NCBI GenBank assembly: GCA_019694575.1
Contig: JAIBBR010000054.1
Coordinates: forward strand, 1-32,150
From: Myxococcaceae bacterium
GTDB taxonomy: Bacteria; Myxococcota; Myxococcia; Myxococcales; Myxococcaceae
DNA length: 32,150 nt
Direction of reading: 5' to 3'
Positions 1-9,308 of this stretch are shown piece by piece. The notes beneath the pieces were generated by a model. That model worked only from the letters and a program-made list of their open reading frames with translations. It was not told where the DNA came from and did no database searches. Position 1 is the first letter of the stretch; each line of letters opens with the position of its first letter. Made by a program: the position numbers and the translations under genes.

Positions 1-161
1 CCGCCCTCCCTTCTCGTGCCACAGCACAGCTTCAAAGGCACAAGGACCAGGTTCGCACCACACTCTCAGTCCACGACGCCTATCGTCAGGTCCCTGGGCG
101 GGATCCCGAAGTCAGGTAAGCACCCGTCACGCTAGAGGCAATCGACGACAACGGCAGCCAT

Positions 162-440
162 GTGCTTTACCCCGGCCCTGGAATAACGCACCCACTCAAG
201 GCCGAACGCACCTACGCGTTTCCAGCGCCCGGTAGTTTTTATGAAATCGATGGGCGTGCACGGTTGCGGCTCACGGTGCGGCCACTCAATGCCGACGGCA
301 CAACGACAGTGCTGCATGCACGTGCAGGTGAAGCGCAAATGCGGCGCGCTCGATTGAGCGACGGCGCCCGTTTTCTCGTCGAAGAGCGGCCCTTTCGAGC
401 GACCGGAGCAGGGGTGCTCGAGCTCGCTTTCGGGCAGTAG
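162..440 (+). CDS. C-terminal fragment, DUF4384-like, possibly broken gene
   Basis: A 92-residue frame beginning at a GTG. The same frame is open back to 120 and reads as plausible protein there (an Ile-Asp-Asp-Asn-Gly strand, then Leu-Tyr-Pro-Gly). A TAA at 117-119 interrupts it, and upstream of that it is open again to the left edge of the window. The order of strands, with a Lys-Ala-x-x-Thr-Tyr-x-Phe-Pro stretch in the middle, resembles the beta-rich DUF4384 domain found at the end of kinase- or caspase-linked proteins; this is a weak similarity judged by eye. No Shine-Dalgarno sequence precedes the GTG. It may be the 3' end of a gene with a nonsense mutation, or a small independent gene. 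Function unknown. Confidence 0.35.
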   Translation: MLYPGPGITHPLKAERTYAFPAPGSFYEIDGRARLRLTVRPLNADGTTTVLHARAGEAQMRRARLSDGARFLVEERPFRATGAGVLELAFGQ

Positions 441-530
441 TTGTTGTTTGCCCGGCGACAGACAGTAGCGACAACGCGACACCCATGCAGACGGTTCAGC
501 GCCCTCCCAAAAAGATATTGCCTCTCATCA

Positions 531-558
531 CGAGCGTTTTCGGGAAGGCTCGATTTTT
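531..558 (+). terminator. hairpin plus T-run, terminator-like
   Basis: CGAGC at 531-535 pairs with GCTCG at 548-552 and is followed by A and five T (554-558). The stem is only 5 bp with a 12-base loop, so this is a modest candidate. It would end transcription from the reading frame that stops at 440. If real, it argues against starting the next gene at the ATG at 485. Confidence 0.35.
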
Positions 559-594
559 GCTATTGCGAACCTCAATAGATCATTCCCCATCTTC

Positions 595-599
595 AGGAG
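595..599 (+). promoter_or_regulatory. ribosome-binding site deciding the catalase-family start
   Basis: AGGAG lies 5 bases before the GTG at 605. The alternative ATG at 485 has no such sequence, and the stretch between encodes no recognisable domain. Confidence 0.6.
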
Positions 600-604
600 C
601 TGCC

Positions 605-2107
605 GTGATTCCCGATTCGTCTCACCCGCTTGGCTTTCCCTCCACCGCTGCTGTTGCCCCTGCCAGCCCTACGCCGCCCGTTGAAACAGCCCGCATCCCG
701 AATCCTCCTCCTGCGCTGCCAGCTCAGCAATCATGGAACAACGTCGCGTCCCTCGAGAGCTACTTGCAGAAGGTGTTCGCCGCAAACCCCGCGCTCAAAG
801 AGCAACTCGACGCGGTCGCGCAGCGCAATATGAATGACCCCTCGTCTTTGTACTCGCTTGGGTCAGGGCTCGACGCACTCGCGGCATCAATCAGCAGCAT
901 TGGCGGCCAATCAGTCACTGCCACCGACTTGCTCGGCTATCTGCAAGCAACGAGAAGCCAACGACCACCGACGCTCCAATGGCTGAAAATCGACAGTCAG
1001 CCCGCGACGTCACAGACGAAGCCGCCAGAGCTCAACTGGGCCGACCCCAACGTGCAGGCGCTCATCGAAGCCACGCCCGAGCAGCAGCAAAAGTTCATCG
1101 CTTTCGCCAATGAGCACGCCGCGATTCAAAAGCGGGTGGCGCAAAAAATGGGCGTAGAGCAGCCCTTTCGCGGCCAGCACGCCAAGGGCGTTGGGCTCTC
1201 GGCGACGTTCGAGGTGTACGACAACATTCCCGAGTACGCGAAGGCTGGCCTCTTCGCGAACGGGGGTAAGTTCAAGGGCGTGGCGCGTTTTTCGGGTTCA
1301 GCGGGCGTTCCCGACAAAGAGACGGCGCCTGACGCACGCGGGTTTGCCATCGCCTTCATCGGGCCCGACGGCAAAGAGCAGAATTTTTTGATGACCAACC
1401 GCGAAGGTTTCTTCAAAAACGCCGACGAAGTGATGGTGATGGTGCGCGCCAAAATGGCGGGCGGCATGGCAAAAGAGAAGTACCTCGCTGAGCACCCTGG
1501 CGACTTGGCCGGAGCAGAAAATGCGCTCAAAGGCGCGACCATGGCCACCGCGGTGAAAGGCATGGTCACAGCCGGCATCGTGGGCACCGAAGCCGAAGCC
1601 GTGCAGCGCGCGGGCTTTCTCTTCACCCGTTCTGCCGCCGACGCCCAGCGCCCGGTGCAGAGCTATTTGACTGAGACGTACATCAGCAACATGCCGATCA
1701 AAGTTGGCAACCGGGTGGCGCGCTTCGCGGTGCGACCCTTGACGAGCGATGGTTTGAACAAAGGCACCGCTGACAAGCCGCTCACCGCCGACCTCACCAA
1801 CCGCCTGGCCAAAGAGGACGCTGAGTTCGAGTTCGGGCTGCAGTTCTACGAGAGCCCCGACACCACGCCGCTCAATGACGCCACCAACCCCTGGGCCACG
1901 CCTTTCGTACCGGTCGGCCGGGTGACACTGCCCAAGCAAGATCTCACCTCGGCGGAGTCACAAGCCCTGGCGAAACAAATCGACGACACGTCGTTCTCGC
2001 CGTGGAATACCAGCGAGCACACACCGGTGGGCGACATTGGTCTTGCCCGCAAGCCGATTTACGAGACCAGCGCCGGCGTGCGCAACGCGTGCCCATATGG
2101 TTTTTGA
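605..2107 (+). CDS. catalase-superfamily heme protein with long N-terminal extension
   Basis: The C-terminal 320 residues match the short catalase-like family (heme-binding catalase core, related to allene oxide synthase domains). Visible marks are Arg-Gly-Gln-His-Ala-Lys-Gly, where the His matches the distal heme His; Phe-Leu-Met-Thr-Asn-Arg; Glu-Thr-Tyr-Ile-Ser-Asn-Met-Pro with a candidate proximal Tyr, followed by Arg-Phe-Ala-Val-Arg-Pro; and the closing Thr-Pro-Val-Gly-Asp-Ile and Ile-Tyr-Glu-Thr-Ser pattern. It probably decomposes peroxides or processes lipid hydroperoxides; which of these cannot be read from the sequence. The first 170 or so residues are Pro/Ala/Ser-rich, then helical, and are not part of the catalase fold; no clear signal peptide. 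The GTG start is chosen for its AGGAG; an in-frame ATG at 485 would add 40 residues. It stands alone and converges on the M23 gene with a 10-bp gap. Confidence 0.8.
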   Translation: MIPDSSHPLGFPSTAAVAPASPTPPVETARIPNPPPALPAQQSWNNVASLESYLQKVFAANPALKEQLDAVAQRNMNDPSSLYSLGSGLDALAASISSIGGQSVTATDLLGYLQATRSQRPPTLQWLKIDSQPATSQTKPPELNWADPNVQALIEATPEQQQKFIAFANEHAAIQKRVAQKMGVEQPFRGQHAKGVGLSATFEVYDNIPEYAKAGLFANGGKFKGVARFSGSAGVPDKETAPDARGFAIAFIGPDGKEQNFLMTNREGFFKNADEVMVMVRAKMAGGMAKEKYLAEHPGDLAGAENALKGATMATAVKGMVTAGIVGTEAEAVQRAGFLFTRSAADAQRPVQSYLTETYISNMPIKVGNRVARFAVRPLTSDGLNKGTADKPLTADLTNRLAKEDAEFEFGLQFYESPDTTPLNDATNPWATPFVPVGRVTLPKQDLTSAESQALAKQIDDTSFSPWNTSEHTPVGDIGLARKPIYETSAGVRNACPYGF

Positions 2108-2117
2108 GGCGTTGAAG

Positions 2118-2846
2118 TCATAACGGCCCCAAATGCTCGAGAGGGTCAACCGGCACGCCGTCTTTGCGCACTTCAAAATGCAAGTGCGGGCCACTGGTGC
2201 GGCCTGATTCGCCCACCGTGGCAATTACCTGACCCTCGCGCACCTTCTGCCCGCTCTTCACTTTGAGCTCGTGGTTGTGTGCGTAGAGCGTCACCAAGCC
2301 ACCCGGGTGTTCGACAATCACAATCAACCCGTAGGCTTTTTGTTCTCCGGCATAGAGCACCGTGCCCGGCGCGGCGGTCTTCACCACAGTGCCCTTCGGC
2401 GCCGCCAAGTCGATGCCGTCGTGGGGCTCTTTGCCCTTACGGCCGTGGCGCGCGTACAGCACGCCCCGCAACGGCCACTGCAAGGTACCTTTGGGGTGAC
2501 CCACTTGCACGGGCCCCTGCGGCCCTTTGCTCGGCGGCTTGGGCTCTATGTCAGGAGTGTCTTGCGCGGGCAGGGTGACGGCCTTCGCCGCGCCGGGAAC
2601 CCACAGCTGTTGACCAGGCTGCAGCTCAGATGGGTTCTCAATGCCGTTCGCGCTCATCAGCTCTTCGACTTTGAGCCCATAGGCGCGCGCAATGCGAAAC
2701 AGCGTGTCACCTTTGGCCACGGTGTGCCGCACGGTGAGCAAATCAGGCTCTTGGTGCGTGTCTTCGAGCTTCACCACAGGCCGTGGCGAAGCAGTGACGC
2801 AGCCCGCCGCGCTCAGAACGAATAGCAGCAGGCAGAGGTGGCGCAA
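2118..2846 (-). CDS. LysM/M23 lipoprotein, NlpD-like murein hydrolase or activator
   Basis: A 242-residue lipoprotein: a hydrophobic signal ends in Leu-Ser-Ala-Ala-Gly-Cys with the lipidated Cys at 16. A LysM peptidoglycan-binding domain (about 40-84) is followed by a Pro-rich linker and an M23 (LytM) domain (about 125-240). The M23 zinc ligands appear complete: His142 and Asp146 (HxxxD) and His221-x-His223. Unlike E. coli NlpD, which has lost them, this protein could be an active endopeptidase that cuts cell-wall cross-links in the periplasm. It starts at a TTG 3 bases after surE, with GGAGG 10 bases upstream. The surE-nlpD adjacency is known from enterobacteria and recurs here behind eno. 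Confidence 0.9.
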   Translation of the reverse strand: MRHLCLLLFVLSAAGCVTASPRPVVKLEDTHQEPDLLTVRHTVAKGDTLFRIARAYGLKVEELMSANGIENPSELQPGQQLWVPGAAKAVTLPAQDTPDIEPKPPSKGPQGPVQVGHPKGTLQWPLRGVLYARHGRKGKEPHDGIDLAAPKGTVVKTAAPGTVLYAGEQKAYGLIVIVEHPGGLVTLYAHNHELKVKSGQKVREGQVIATVGESGRTSGPHLHFEVRKDGVPVDPLEHLGPL

Positions 2847-2849
2847 TGC

Positions 2850-3617
2850 TTACGCGCCTCCGGCGAAACCCTCGAGCTGCCAGGAGCGCAACATGGGCAG
2901 GTGATCGACTCCGGTCAAGTCGAGCCGCAGCGGCGTCACGCTGATGCGCTGGTGGGTGTGAATCGCCATGCAATCGCTGCCTTCAATCGGCTCGAAGTCG
3001 TAGTCGCTGCCGCCTATCCAATAATAACGGCGCCCGCGCGGGTCGGTCTTCTCAACCACTTCACTGCCGTACGAGTGCCGGCCAAGCTGCGTGATTTCGT
3101 AGCCTAAGTCTTTCGGCTGCCCGGGAATGTTGACGTTGAGCAACGCCCGGCCCGGCAGCTTCATGTGCAGCGCCGCCTGCGCCAGTGAGCGCGCGAATTT
3201 GGCGCCCGCCGCAAAGTCCCACGGGCTGCGTGCCGCCAAGCTGAAAGCAATGGCCGGAAAACCGAGCAGTGCGCCTTCACGTGCCGCGGCCACCGTGCCC
3301 GAATAGAAAATATCGTCAGCCAGGTTCGGCCCATGGTTGATGCCCGAGAGCACCAGCGACGGCTTTTTATCTTTCATCAGGTGGTTGACCGCCAAGTGCA
3401 CGCAGTCAGCCGGAGTGCCGTCGACAGCGAAAAAATTCGGCTTCAATTTACGAATGCGCAACGGGCGGTGCAGTGACAGCGAATGCGAGCTGGCGCTCTG
3501 TTCAGACTCGGGCGCCACCACCCACACTTCACCCAAGTCGCTCACCGCTTCGACCAGCGCCTGCAGCCCTGGCGCCTGGGCTCCGTCGTCGTTCGAGACG
3601 AGAATACGAATACTCAA
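2850..3617 (-). CDS. surE: 5'/3'-nucleotidase SurE
   Basis: A 255-residue protein of normal SurE length. It opens with the family signature Val-Ser-Asn-Asp-Asp-Gly (Asn9, Asp10, Asp11 bind the metal) and has Ser-Ala-Ser-Ser-His-Ser and Ser-Gly-Ile-Asn-His-Gly-Pro-Asn, the other metal and phosphate-binding segments. SurE is a metal-dependent phosphatase that removes phosphate from nucleoside monophosphates, often linked to stationary-phase survival. It starts at a TTG six bases after the eno stop, so it is very probably transcribed with eno and the NlpD-like gene. Confidence 0.95.
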   Translation of the reverse strand: MSIRILVSNDDGAQAPGLQALVEAVSDLGEVWVVAPESEQSASSHSLSLHRPLRIRKLKPNFFAVDGTPADCVHLAVNHLMKDKKPSLVLSGINHGPNLADDIFYSGTVAAAREGALLGFPAIAFSLAARSPWDFAAGAKFARSLAQAALHMKLPGRALLNVNIPGQPKDLGYEITQLGRHSYGSEVVEKTDPRGRRYYWIGGSDYDFEPIEGSDCMAIHTHQRISVTPLRLDLTGVDHLPMLRSWQLEGFAGGA

Positions 3618-3623
3618 GCTTCG

Positions 3624-4930
<1,307 letters not shown>

Positions 4931-4940
4931 CTCGACGCTC

Positions 4941-6029
4941 GTGAAGCTTGGACTTGTCCTCTCTGACCTGCACCTCGGTACCGGGCACCGCAAAGGTCAG
5001 ATCAACATTTACGACGACTTTCGCGAAGACGAGCGCTTCGAGCAGCTACTCGATCATTTCTCGCAAGGCCCGTGGGCTGACACCGAAGTGCACCTGGTGC
5101 TCAACGGAGATATTTTCGACCTGCTCAAAGTACCGGTGGGCGGCCATTTCCCCGACGAAATTACCGAGCGGCTGGCGATTGAAAAGCTCGACGCCTGCGT
5201 CAAAGGCCACCCTCGCGTGATGCGGGCTTTGACCCGCTTTCTCTCGCAGGCCTCGCACCAGCTCACCTACCAACCCGGCAATCACGACATGGAGTTCTTC
5301 TTCCCCAAAGTGCAGGAATATTTCTGTCACGCACTCACCCAAGAAAGCGCGCACGCCCGGGTGCACTTCATTTCGCACGAGCCGTGCTTCACGCTCGACG
5401 GTGTGCAGTTTCACCACGGGCATCAGTTCGAGGCGATTCACGCGATGGACTTTCAGCGCCTCACCTTGCCGCGCAAACACGGCGAGCCGATTCTCAACTT
5501 GCCTTGGGGCAGCCTGTTCGCGCTGCATGTCGTCAACGAGCTGTGTGGCGAGCGCCCGTACCTCGACAAAGTCATGCCATTTTGGCCTCTCTTCGCCGGC
5601 GGTATGATCTTCGACACCCGCTTCACCTTGAAAATGATGGCCGCCAGCATGTCGGTGCTGGCACAAGGGCGGTTGAACCCCGTGTGGTGGCGCAAACGGC
5701 CCTTCGAAAAAGTGACTCGGTTTTTGCACCAAGAAGTGGGTTTCTCGAAAGGCTTAGAACATTTCGCCGCGCGAATTTTGCGAAACCCCACCCTGCACGC
5801 GGTGTTCATGGGGCATACCCACCAAGAAATGGTGCGCACTTTTCCCGGTGACAAAGTGTTCGTGAATACCGGTACCTGGTTGCCCATGGTGAGCTTGCGG
5901 CTTTCAGCTTTGGGGCAGAACTTGGCGCTGAACTATGGGCAAATTGAATGGCGTGACGACGGGCCACCTCGGTGCTCGCTGATGCGCTGGCATGGGCGCA
6001 GGCCGGTGACTGAAGAGGTCATTTCATGA
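4941..6029 (+). CDS. calcineurin-like metallophosphoesterase
   Basis: A 362-residue cytosolic-looking phosphoesterase with all five metal-binding motifs of the family in order: Ser-Asp-Leu-His at the N-terminus, Asn-Gly-Asp-Ile-Phe-Asp, Gly-Asn-His-Asp, His-His-Gly-His, and Gly-His-Thr-His near the C-terminus. A dinuclear metal centre is therefore expected. The substrate is not evident. The layout has some resemblance to UDP-2,3-diacylglucosamine hydrolase, but the protein is longer, with an inserted segment containing aromatic and hydrophobic stretches (about residues 180-250). The GTG at 4941 is the best start; the frame runs back to a TTG at 4893, which would overlap eno and adds nothing conserved. 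It overlaps the next gene by ATGA. Confidence 0.85.
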   Translation: MKLGLVLSDLHLGTGHRKGQINIYDDFREDERFEQLLDHFSQGPWADTEVHLVLNGDIFDLLKVPVGGHFPDEITERLAIEKLDACVKGHPRVMRALTRFLSQASHQLTYQPGNHDMEFFFPKVQEYFCHALTQESAHARVHFISHEPCFTLDGVQFHHGHQFEAIHAMDFQRLTLPRKHGEPILNLPWGSLFALHVVNELCGERPYLDKVMPFWPLFAGGMIFDTRFTLKMMAASMSVLAQGRLNPVWWRKRPFEKVTRFLHQEVGFSKGLEHFAARILRNPTLHAVFMGHTHQEMVRTFPGDKVFVNTGTWLPMVSLRLSALGQNLALNYGQIEWRDDGPPRCSLMRWHGRRPVTEEVIS

Positions 6030-7192
6030 GTCCCGCTCCGCCGGCGCGGCCACCTCCGCCGAAGCGGCCCCTCGCGCTGGGCAAAAAAAGGCCCGAGGTA
6101 ATGCCGCCCGACAAACCAGCCCTCAATGCCCGTAAGCGGGGCGCGTTGTTGGGCCTGGCAGTGGGTGATGCATTGGGCACCACGATGGAATGGAAGAAGG
6201 CCTACGCCCCCGATTTTCCCGAGCTGGCGGCCGGGCCCCACGTCGAGATTCGGGGCGGAGGCCCCTTTTCGTTGCGCGTTGGCCAAGTGACCGACGACAC
6301 GCAAATGGCGTGCGCCTTGGCGGCGATGCTCAAAGCGCACAGCCGGTACGATGTCTTGGAAACCGCCAAAGCCTACGCCCGGTGGATGCCCCTGGCCTTC
6401 GACGTCGGCGCACAAACGCGCGCCGCGCTCACCTTGATTAGCGAGGGAGTACACCCCGAGCTCGCCGGCAAACGGGTGTGGCAAGAAGGCAGCCAGCGGC
6501 CCGCCGGCAACGGCTCGTTGATGCGCTGCGCCCCCATCGCGGTGATGTTTTCGACGAACCAAGCCGCGCGCATTGAAGCGTCACTGCTCGATTCGTCGAT
6601 GACACACTTTGATTTTCGGTGCCAGCTCGCCTGCGTGGCCTTCAATGCCGCCATCGCCACTGCGATTGAAAGCGTGGGCGCGCGGGCAGAACCGCAGGCA
6701 TTGGTCAAAGCGGCGGAAGCTGACGTGTCGGTGGCGGCGAGCCAACTGGGCAAGACGTACCCGCATTTCGCGATCAAAGTTCAAGACGCCGCCGCGGGCG
6801 TGCATCAAGACTTGGCGCTGGCGCAGGCGAAAGACCCCCAGCTCTATGGGCCCGAGCTGCATCTGCACCTGCAAATGGGCTTCGTGCGCGTTTCGTTTCG
6901 ACTCGCGTTTTGGCATCTGTTTCACACCCAGAGCTTCGAAGCGGCGTTGATAGACGTGGTGAACCGCGGAGGCGATGCCGACACCAACGGCGCCATCACC
7001 GGAGCCCTGCTCGGCAGCGTGTACGGCGTGCAAGTGATACCCGAGTATTGGGCGACGCGGGTGTTGGAAGCGCGTCCTGAATATGCCTACGAGACAGGCC
7101 CTCTGTGGAAGGACTACCACCCCGCCCGGCTGCTCGAAGACATGGTGCCTGACGACACGCCGAAGGTGCCGCCCAAGTTACTTATTCGGTAA
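6026..7192 (+). CDS. ADP-ribosylglycohydrolase family protein
   Basis: A 388-residue protein of the DraG/ARH fold, which uses magnesium ions to hydrolyse ADP-ribose from proteins or other ADP-ribosylated molecules. The metal-binding segments are Val-Thr-Asp-Asp-Thr-Gln-Met (near residue 95) and Asn-Arg-Gly-Gly-Asp-Ala-Asp-Thr-Asn-Gly near residue 315, plus Ala-Val-Gly-Asp-Ala-Leu-Gly at the start of the fold. The first 35 residues are Pro/Arg/Lys-rich and probably disordered. The start overlaps the phosphoesterase stop by 4 bases, so the two are translationally coupled and may act on linked substrates. The specific target is unknown. Confidence 0.88.
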   Translation: MSPAPPARPPPPKRPLALGKKRPEVMPPDKPALNARKRGALLGLAVGDALGTTMEWKKAYAPDFPELAAGPHVEIRGGGPFSLRVGQVTDDTQMACALAAMLKAHSRYDVLETAKAYARWMPLAFDVGAQTRAALTLISEGVHPELAGKRVWQEGSQRPAGNGSLMRCAPIAVMFSTNQAARIEASLLDSSMTHFDFRCQLACVAFNAAIATAIESVGARAEPQALVKAAEADVSVAASQLGKTYPHFAIKVQDAAAGVHQDLALAQAKDPQLYGPELHLHLQMGFVRVSFRLAFWHLFHTQSFEAALIDVVNRGGDADTNGAITGALLGSVYGVQVIPEYWATRVLEARPEYAYETGPLWKDYHPARLLEDMVPDDTPKVPPKLLIR

Positions 7193-7201
7193 CGGAATCA
7201 G

Positions 7202-7213
7202 GTGTCCTGACAC
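7202..7213. other. small inverted repeat between convergent stops
   Basis: GTGTC-CT-GACAC lies in the 23-bp gap between two convergent genes and overlaps a second inverted repeat, TCAGG-TGT-CCTGA. It has no T-run, so it is at best a weak bidirectional terminator. Confidence 0.2.
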
Positions 7214-7215
7214 GC

Positions 7216-8406
7216 CTAATGCCCGCGCTCCCCCGCCGGTACAGCCTGCAACGTTCCCGACGCGCGCAGCTCGGCAATGCGCGCCATAATCGCCCTGCAC
7301 TCTTCTTCACTGTTGTAGAAGTGCGGCGAAATACGAATGCCGCCGTTGGGCCGCCAGTCGATAACAAAGCCCGACTCAATTAGTTTTCGGCTGCAATCTT
7401 CTGAATGCTCGAAATCGACACACACCGTGTTGCCACGGCGGTGTGGTTCACGCGGCGTATTCACCTTCAACCCCTGCGCGTCGGCGAGCGACATCAGCAT
7501 CGTCGTCAGCCGCAACGACTTCTCGCGAATTGCCGCCACGCCCACTTCGCGCACAATTTCGTAGCCCGACTGCGCCGCGTACAGCGCCGGCACCGCGGGA
7601 GAGCCTCCCATGAAACGGTGCGCGTCTTCGGCATAGTCCACATCGCCGAAGCGAAAATCGAACGGCTTCTTGTCTGAAAACCAACCGGTGTTCGCCGGCT
7701 GTAACTTCGCGAGCCGATCGGCCCGCGCGTACAGGTAACAAGCGCCGGCGCCTCCGCACAGCCACTTCACCGAGCCCCCGGTGAGAAAGTCGACGTTCAA
7801 CGCTTGCACGTCAATCGGCACTGCTCCCGTGGCCTGGTAGCAATCGAGCATCACCATCGCGCCGTGCTGGTGGGCCTTTTCAATCACCGGCTTGACGTCG
7901 ACCAGGCCCGAAGAACGAAAGAGCACCAAGTCGAGCTGCACCACCAAAGTGGAGTCATCGATGGCCTTGAGAATGTCCTCCGTCTCTAAATTCAGCCCGC
8001 CATCGCGGCTCTTCACCACTTCAACGCGCGCCCCATTTCGCTTCTGCGCAAACCAGTTGTAAGCCACCGAGGGAAAATTCAGCTCTGACAACACCACCTT
8101 GTTGCGCGGGCCTTTGAAGTCGAGCGCGCTAATGAAGATGCTGGTCAGCGTCGAAACGTTCTGGTGCATCATCACCGTGCCTTGGGGCGCATTGATGATG
8201 CCGCCCACCATGTCGGCGGTCTCTTGCACCATCGGCAACCAACGGTGCCAGGCCATCACCCCGTCACGCGACCACAGGTCGGCATATTCTTTCAGCCGCT
8301 CGTAGGTCTTCTTCGGCATCGCGCCGAGCGAGTTGTTGATCAGATAACCCGCTTTGCTTTCCAAAATCGGAAAATGCGGGCGCCATTTCAAAAGAGGGTC
8401 ACTCAT
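7216..8406 (-). CDS. class V aminotransferase, kynureninase-like PLP enzyme
   Basis: A 396-residue pyridoxal-phosphate enzyme. Asp in Met-Leu-Asp-Cys-Tyr-Gln-Ala-Thr-Gly would contact the cofactor pyridine nitrogen, and Lys in Gly-Gly-Ser-Val-Lys-Trp-Leu-Cys-Gly-Gly is the Schiff-base lysine; Trp-Leu-Cys-Gly-Gly after it is typical of kynureninase-like class V members. Arg in Gly-Gly-Ile-Arg-Ile-Ser near the C-terminus is the likely carboxylate contact. It could be a kynureninase, a cysteine desulfurase relative or another lyase; the substrate cannot be decided here. The ATG at 8406 overlaps the WD40 stop (ATGA); a longer open frame upstream runs antisense-like through the WD40 gene and is not used. 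Confidence 0.88.
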   Translation of the reverse strand: MSDPLLKWRPHFPILESKAGYLINNSLGAMPKKTYERLKEYADLWSRDGVMAWHRWLPMVQETADMVGGIINAPQGTVMMHQNVSTLTSIFISALDFKGPRNKVVLSELNFPSVAYNWFAQKRNGARVEVVKSRDGGLNLETEDILKAIDDSTLVVQLDLVLFRSSGLVDVKPVIEKAHQHGAMVMLDCYQATGAVPIDVQALNVDFLTGGSVKWLCGGAGACYLYARADRLAKLQPANTGWFSDKKPFDFRFGDVDYAEDAHRFMGGSPAVPALYAAQSGYEIVREVGVAAIREKSLRLTTMLMSLADAQGLKVNTPREPHRRGNTVCVDFEHSEDCSRKLIESGFVIDWRPNGGIRISPHFYNSEEECRAIMARIAELRASGTLQAVPAGERGH

Positions 8407-9308
8407 TGCGGCAACTCCCATAACTTCAAATACCGGCCTTCGCCTACTGCCAGCCGCTTGAAGTCTGGGCTCACCGCGGCGAACAGGGCGCCTTGCCCGC
8501 GCAGCAGCGACAGCTCTTTGCGGTTTTTCACGTCCCACAGGCGCACCGAACCATCGAGCGACGCCGAGACAGCCCGCGAACCATCGGCCGACACCGCCAA
8601 TGAGGTGAGCCCTCTTTGATGCCCTTCGAGCTTCACCGGCGCATCTTTGGGGCGGCTCAAGTTCCACACCAAGACTTCGTTCTGCCCTTGGTCTCGCGAA
8701 AGCACGGTTGAGCCATCAGCCGACACCGCGACCGCTGGCACATGGCTGCCCGTAGAAAGTTGAGTCTTCGGCGCTCCCAACGCTTTGGGGTACACCACAA
8801 TTCGCCCTGAGCGGGTGCCGGCAATCAATTCAACGCCATGCTCTGGCGCAGCCAATGAACGCACCGGCAAATCTTTCACCTTCTGACCATCGGGCACCGA
8901 ATAGACGGCACCTTGATCTCCCATGCCTCCCACCCAAACGTGGTTGCCGTCTGCGCTGAAGAGCAGTGACGAAATGGGCTCTCGGTGCAGCCAGGTCGCT
9001 ATCGCCTCGCCCGTCTTCAGGTTCCACAGCTTGAGTTCCAACCCCCCGTCACCCGAGACGAGATACGCACCATCACGTGAAAACGCCAATGCCTGCGCGC
9101 CCTGCTTCAACCCCTTCAACGTGTGGAGCAGCTTGCCGTCACCCACGCTCCACACACGAATCTCTTTGTCTGCCGCGCCGCTGGCCACTTGCTGGCCGTC
9201 GTATGAAAAAACCACCGCGGTAATGCTCTGGCTGTGCCCTTCCAACACCCGGGGCGGCGCGGTCCACCCCGCGGCTACCGTTGCCGTCAACAACACCCAT
9301 GCCGTCAT
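8403..9308 (-). CDS. exported WD40 beta-propeller protein
   Basis: A 301-residue protein with a likely signal peptide (Met-Thr-Ala-Trp-Val-Leu-Leu, ending near Ala-Gly-Trp-Thr-Ala) and about seven WD40-type blades. Typical pieces are Leu-Glu-Gly-His-Ser, Ile-Arg-Val-Trp-Ser, Leu-Lys-Leu-Trp-Asn-Leu, Val-Arg-Leu-Trp-Asp-Val, and repeated Phe-Ser-x-Asp-Gly or Val-Ser-Ala-Asp-Gly turns. Such propellers are binding scaffolds, here probably in the periplasm. The ATG at 9308 overlaps the moaC stop by ATGA; a start 8 codons earlier exists but would put non-signal residues in front of the hydrophobic stretch. No partner can be named. Confidence 0.85.
   Translation of the reverse strand: MTAWVLLTATVAAGWTAPPRVLEGHSQSITAVVFSYDGQQVASGAADKEIRVWSVGDGKLLHTLKGLKQGAQALAFSRDGAYLVSGDGGLELKLWNLKTGEAIATWLHREPISSLLFSADGNHVWVGGMGDQGAVYSVPDGQKVKDLPVRSLAAPEHGVELIAGTRSGRIVVYPKALGAPKTQLSTGSHVPAVAVSADGSTVLSRDQGQNEVLVWNLSRPKDAPVKLEGHQRGLTSLAVSADGSRAVSASLDGSVRLWDVKNRKELSLLRGQGALFAAVSPDFKRLAVGEGRYLKLWELPQ

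Noticed and set aside
485-604. Extra 40-residue N-terminus for the catalase-family protein
   Set aside because: It has no ribosome-binding site and crosses a terminator-like hairpin; the GTG at 605 has AGGAG at the right distance.
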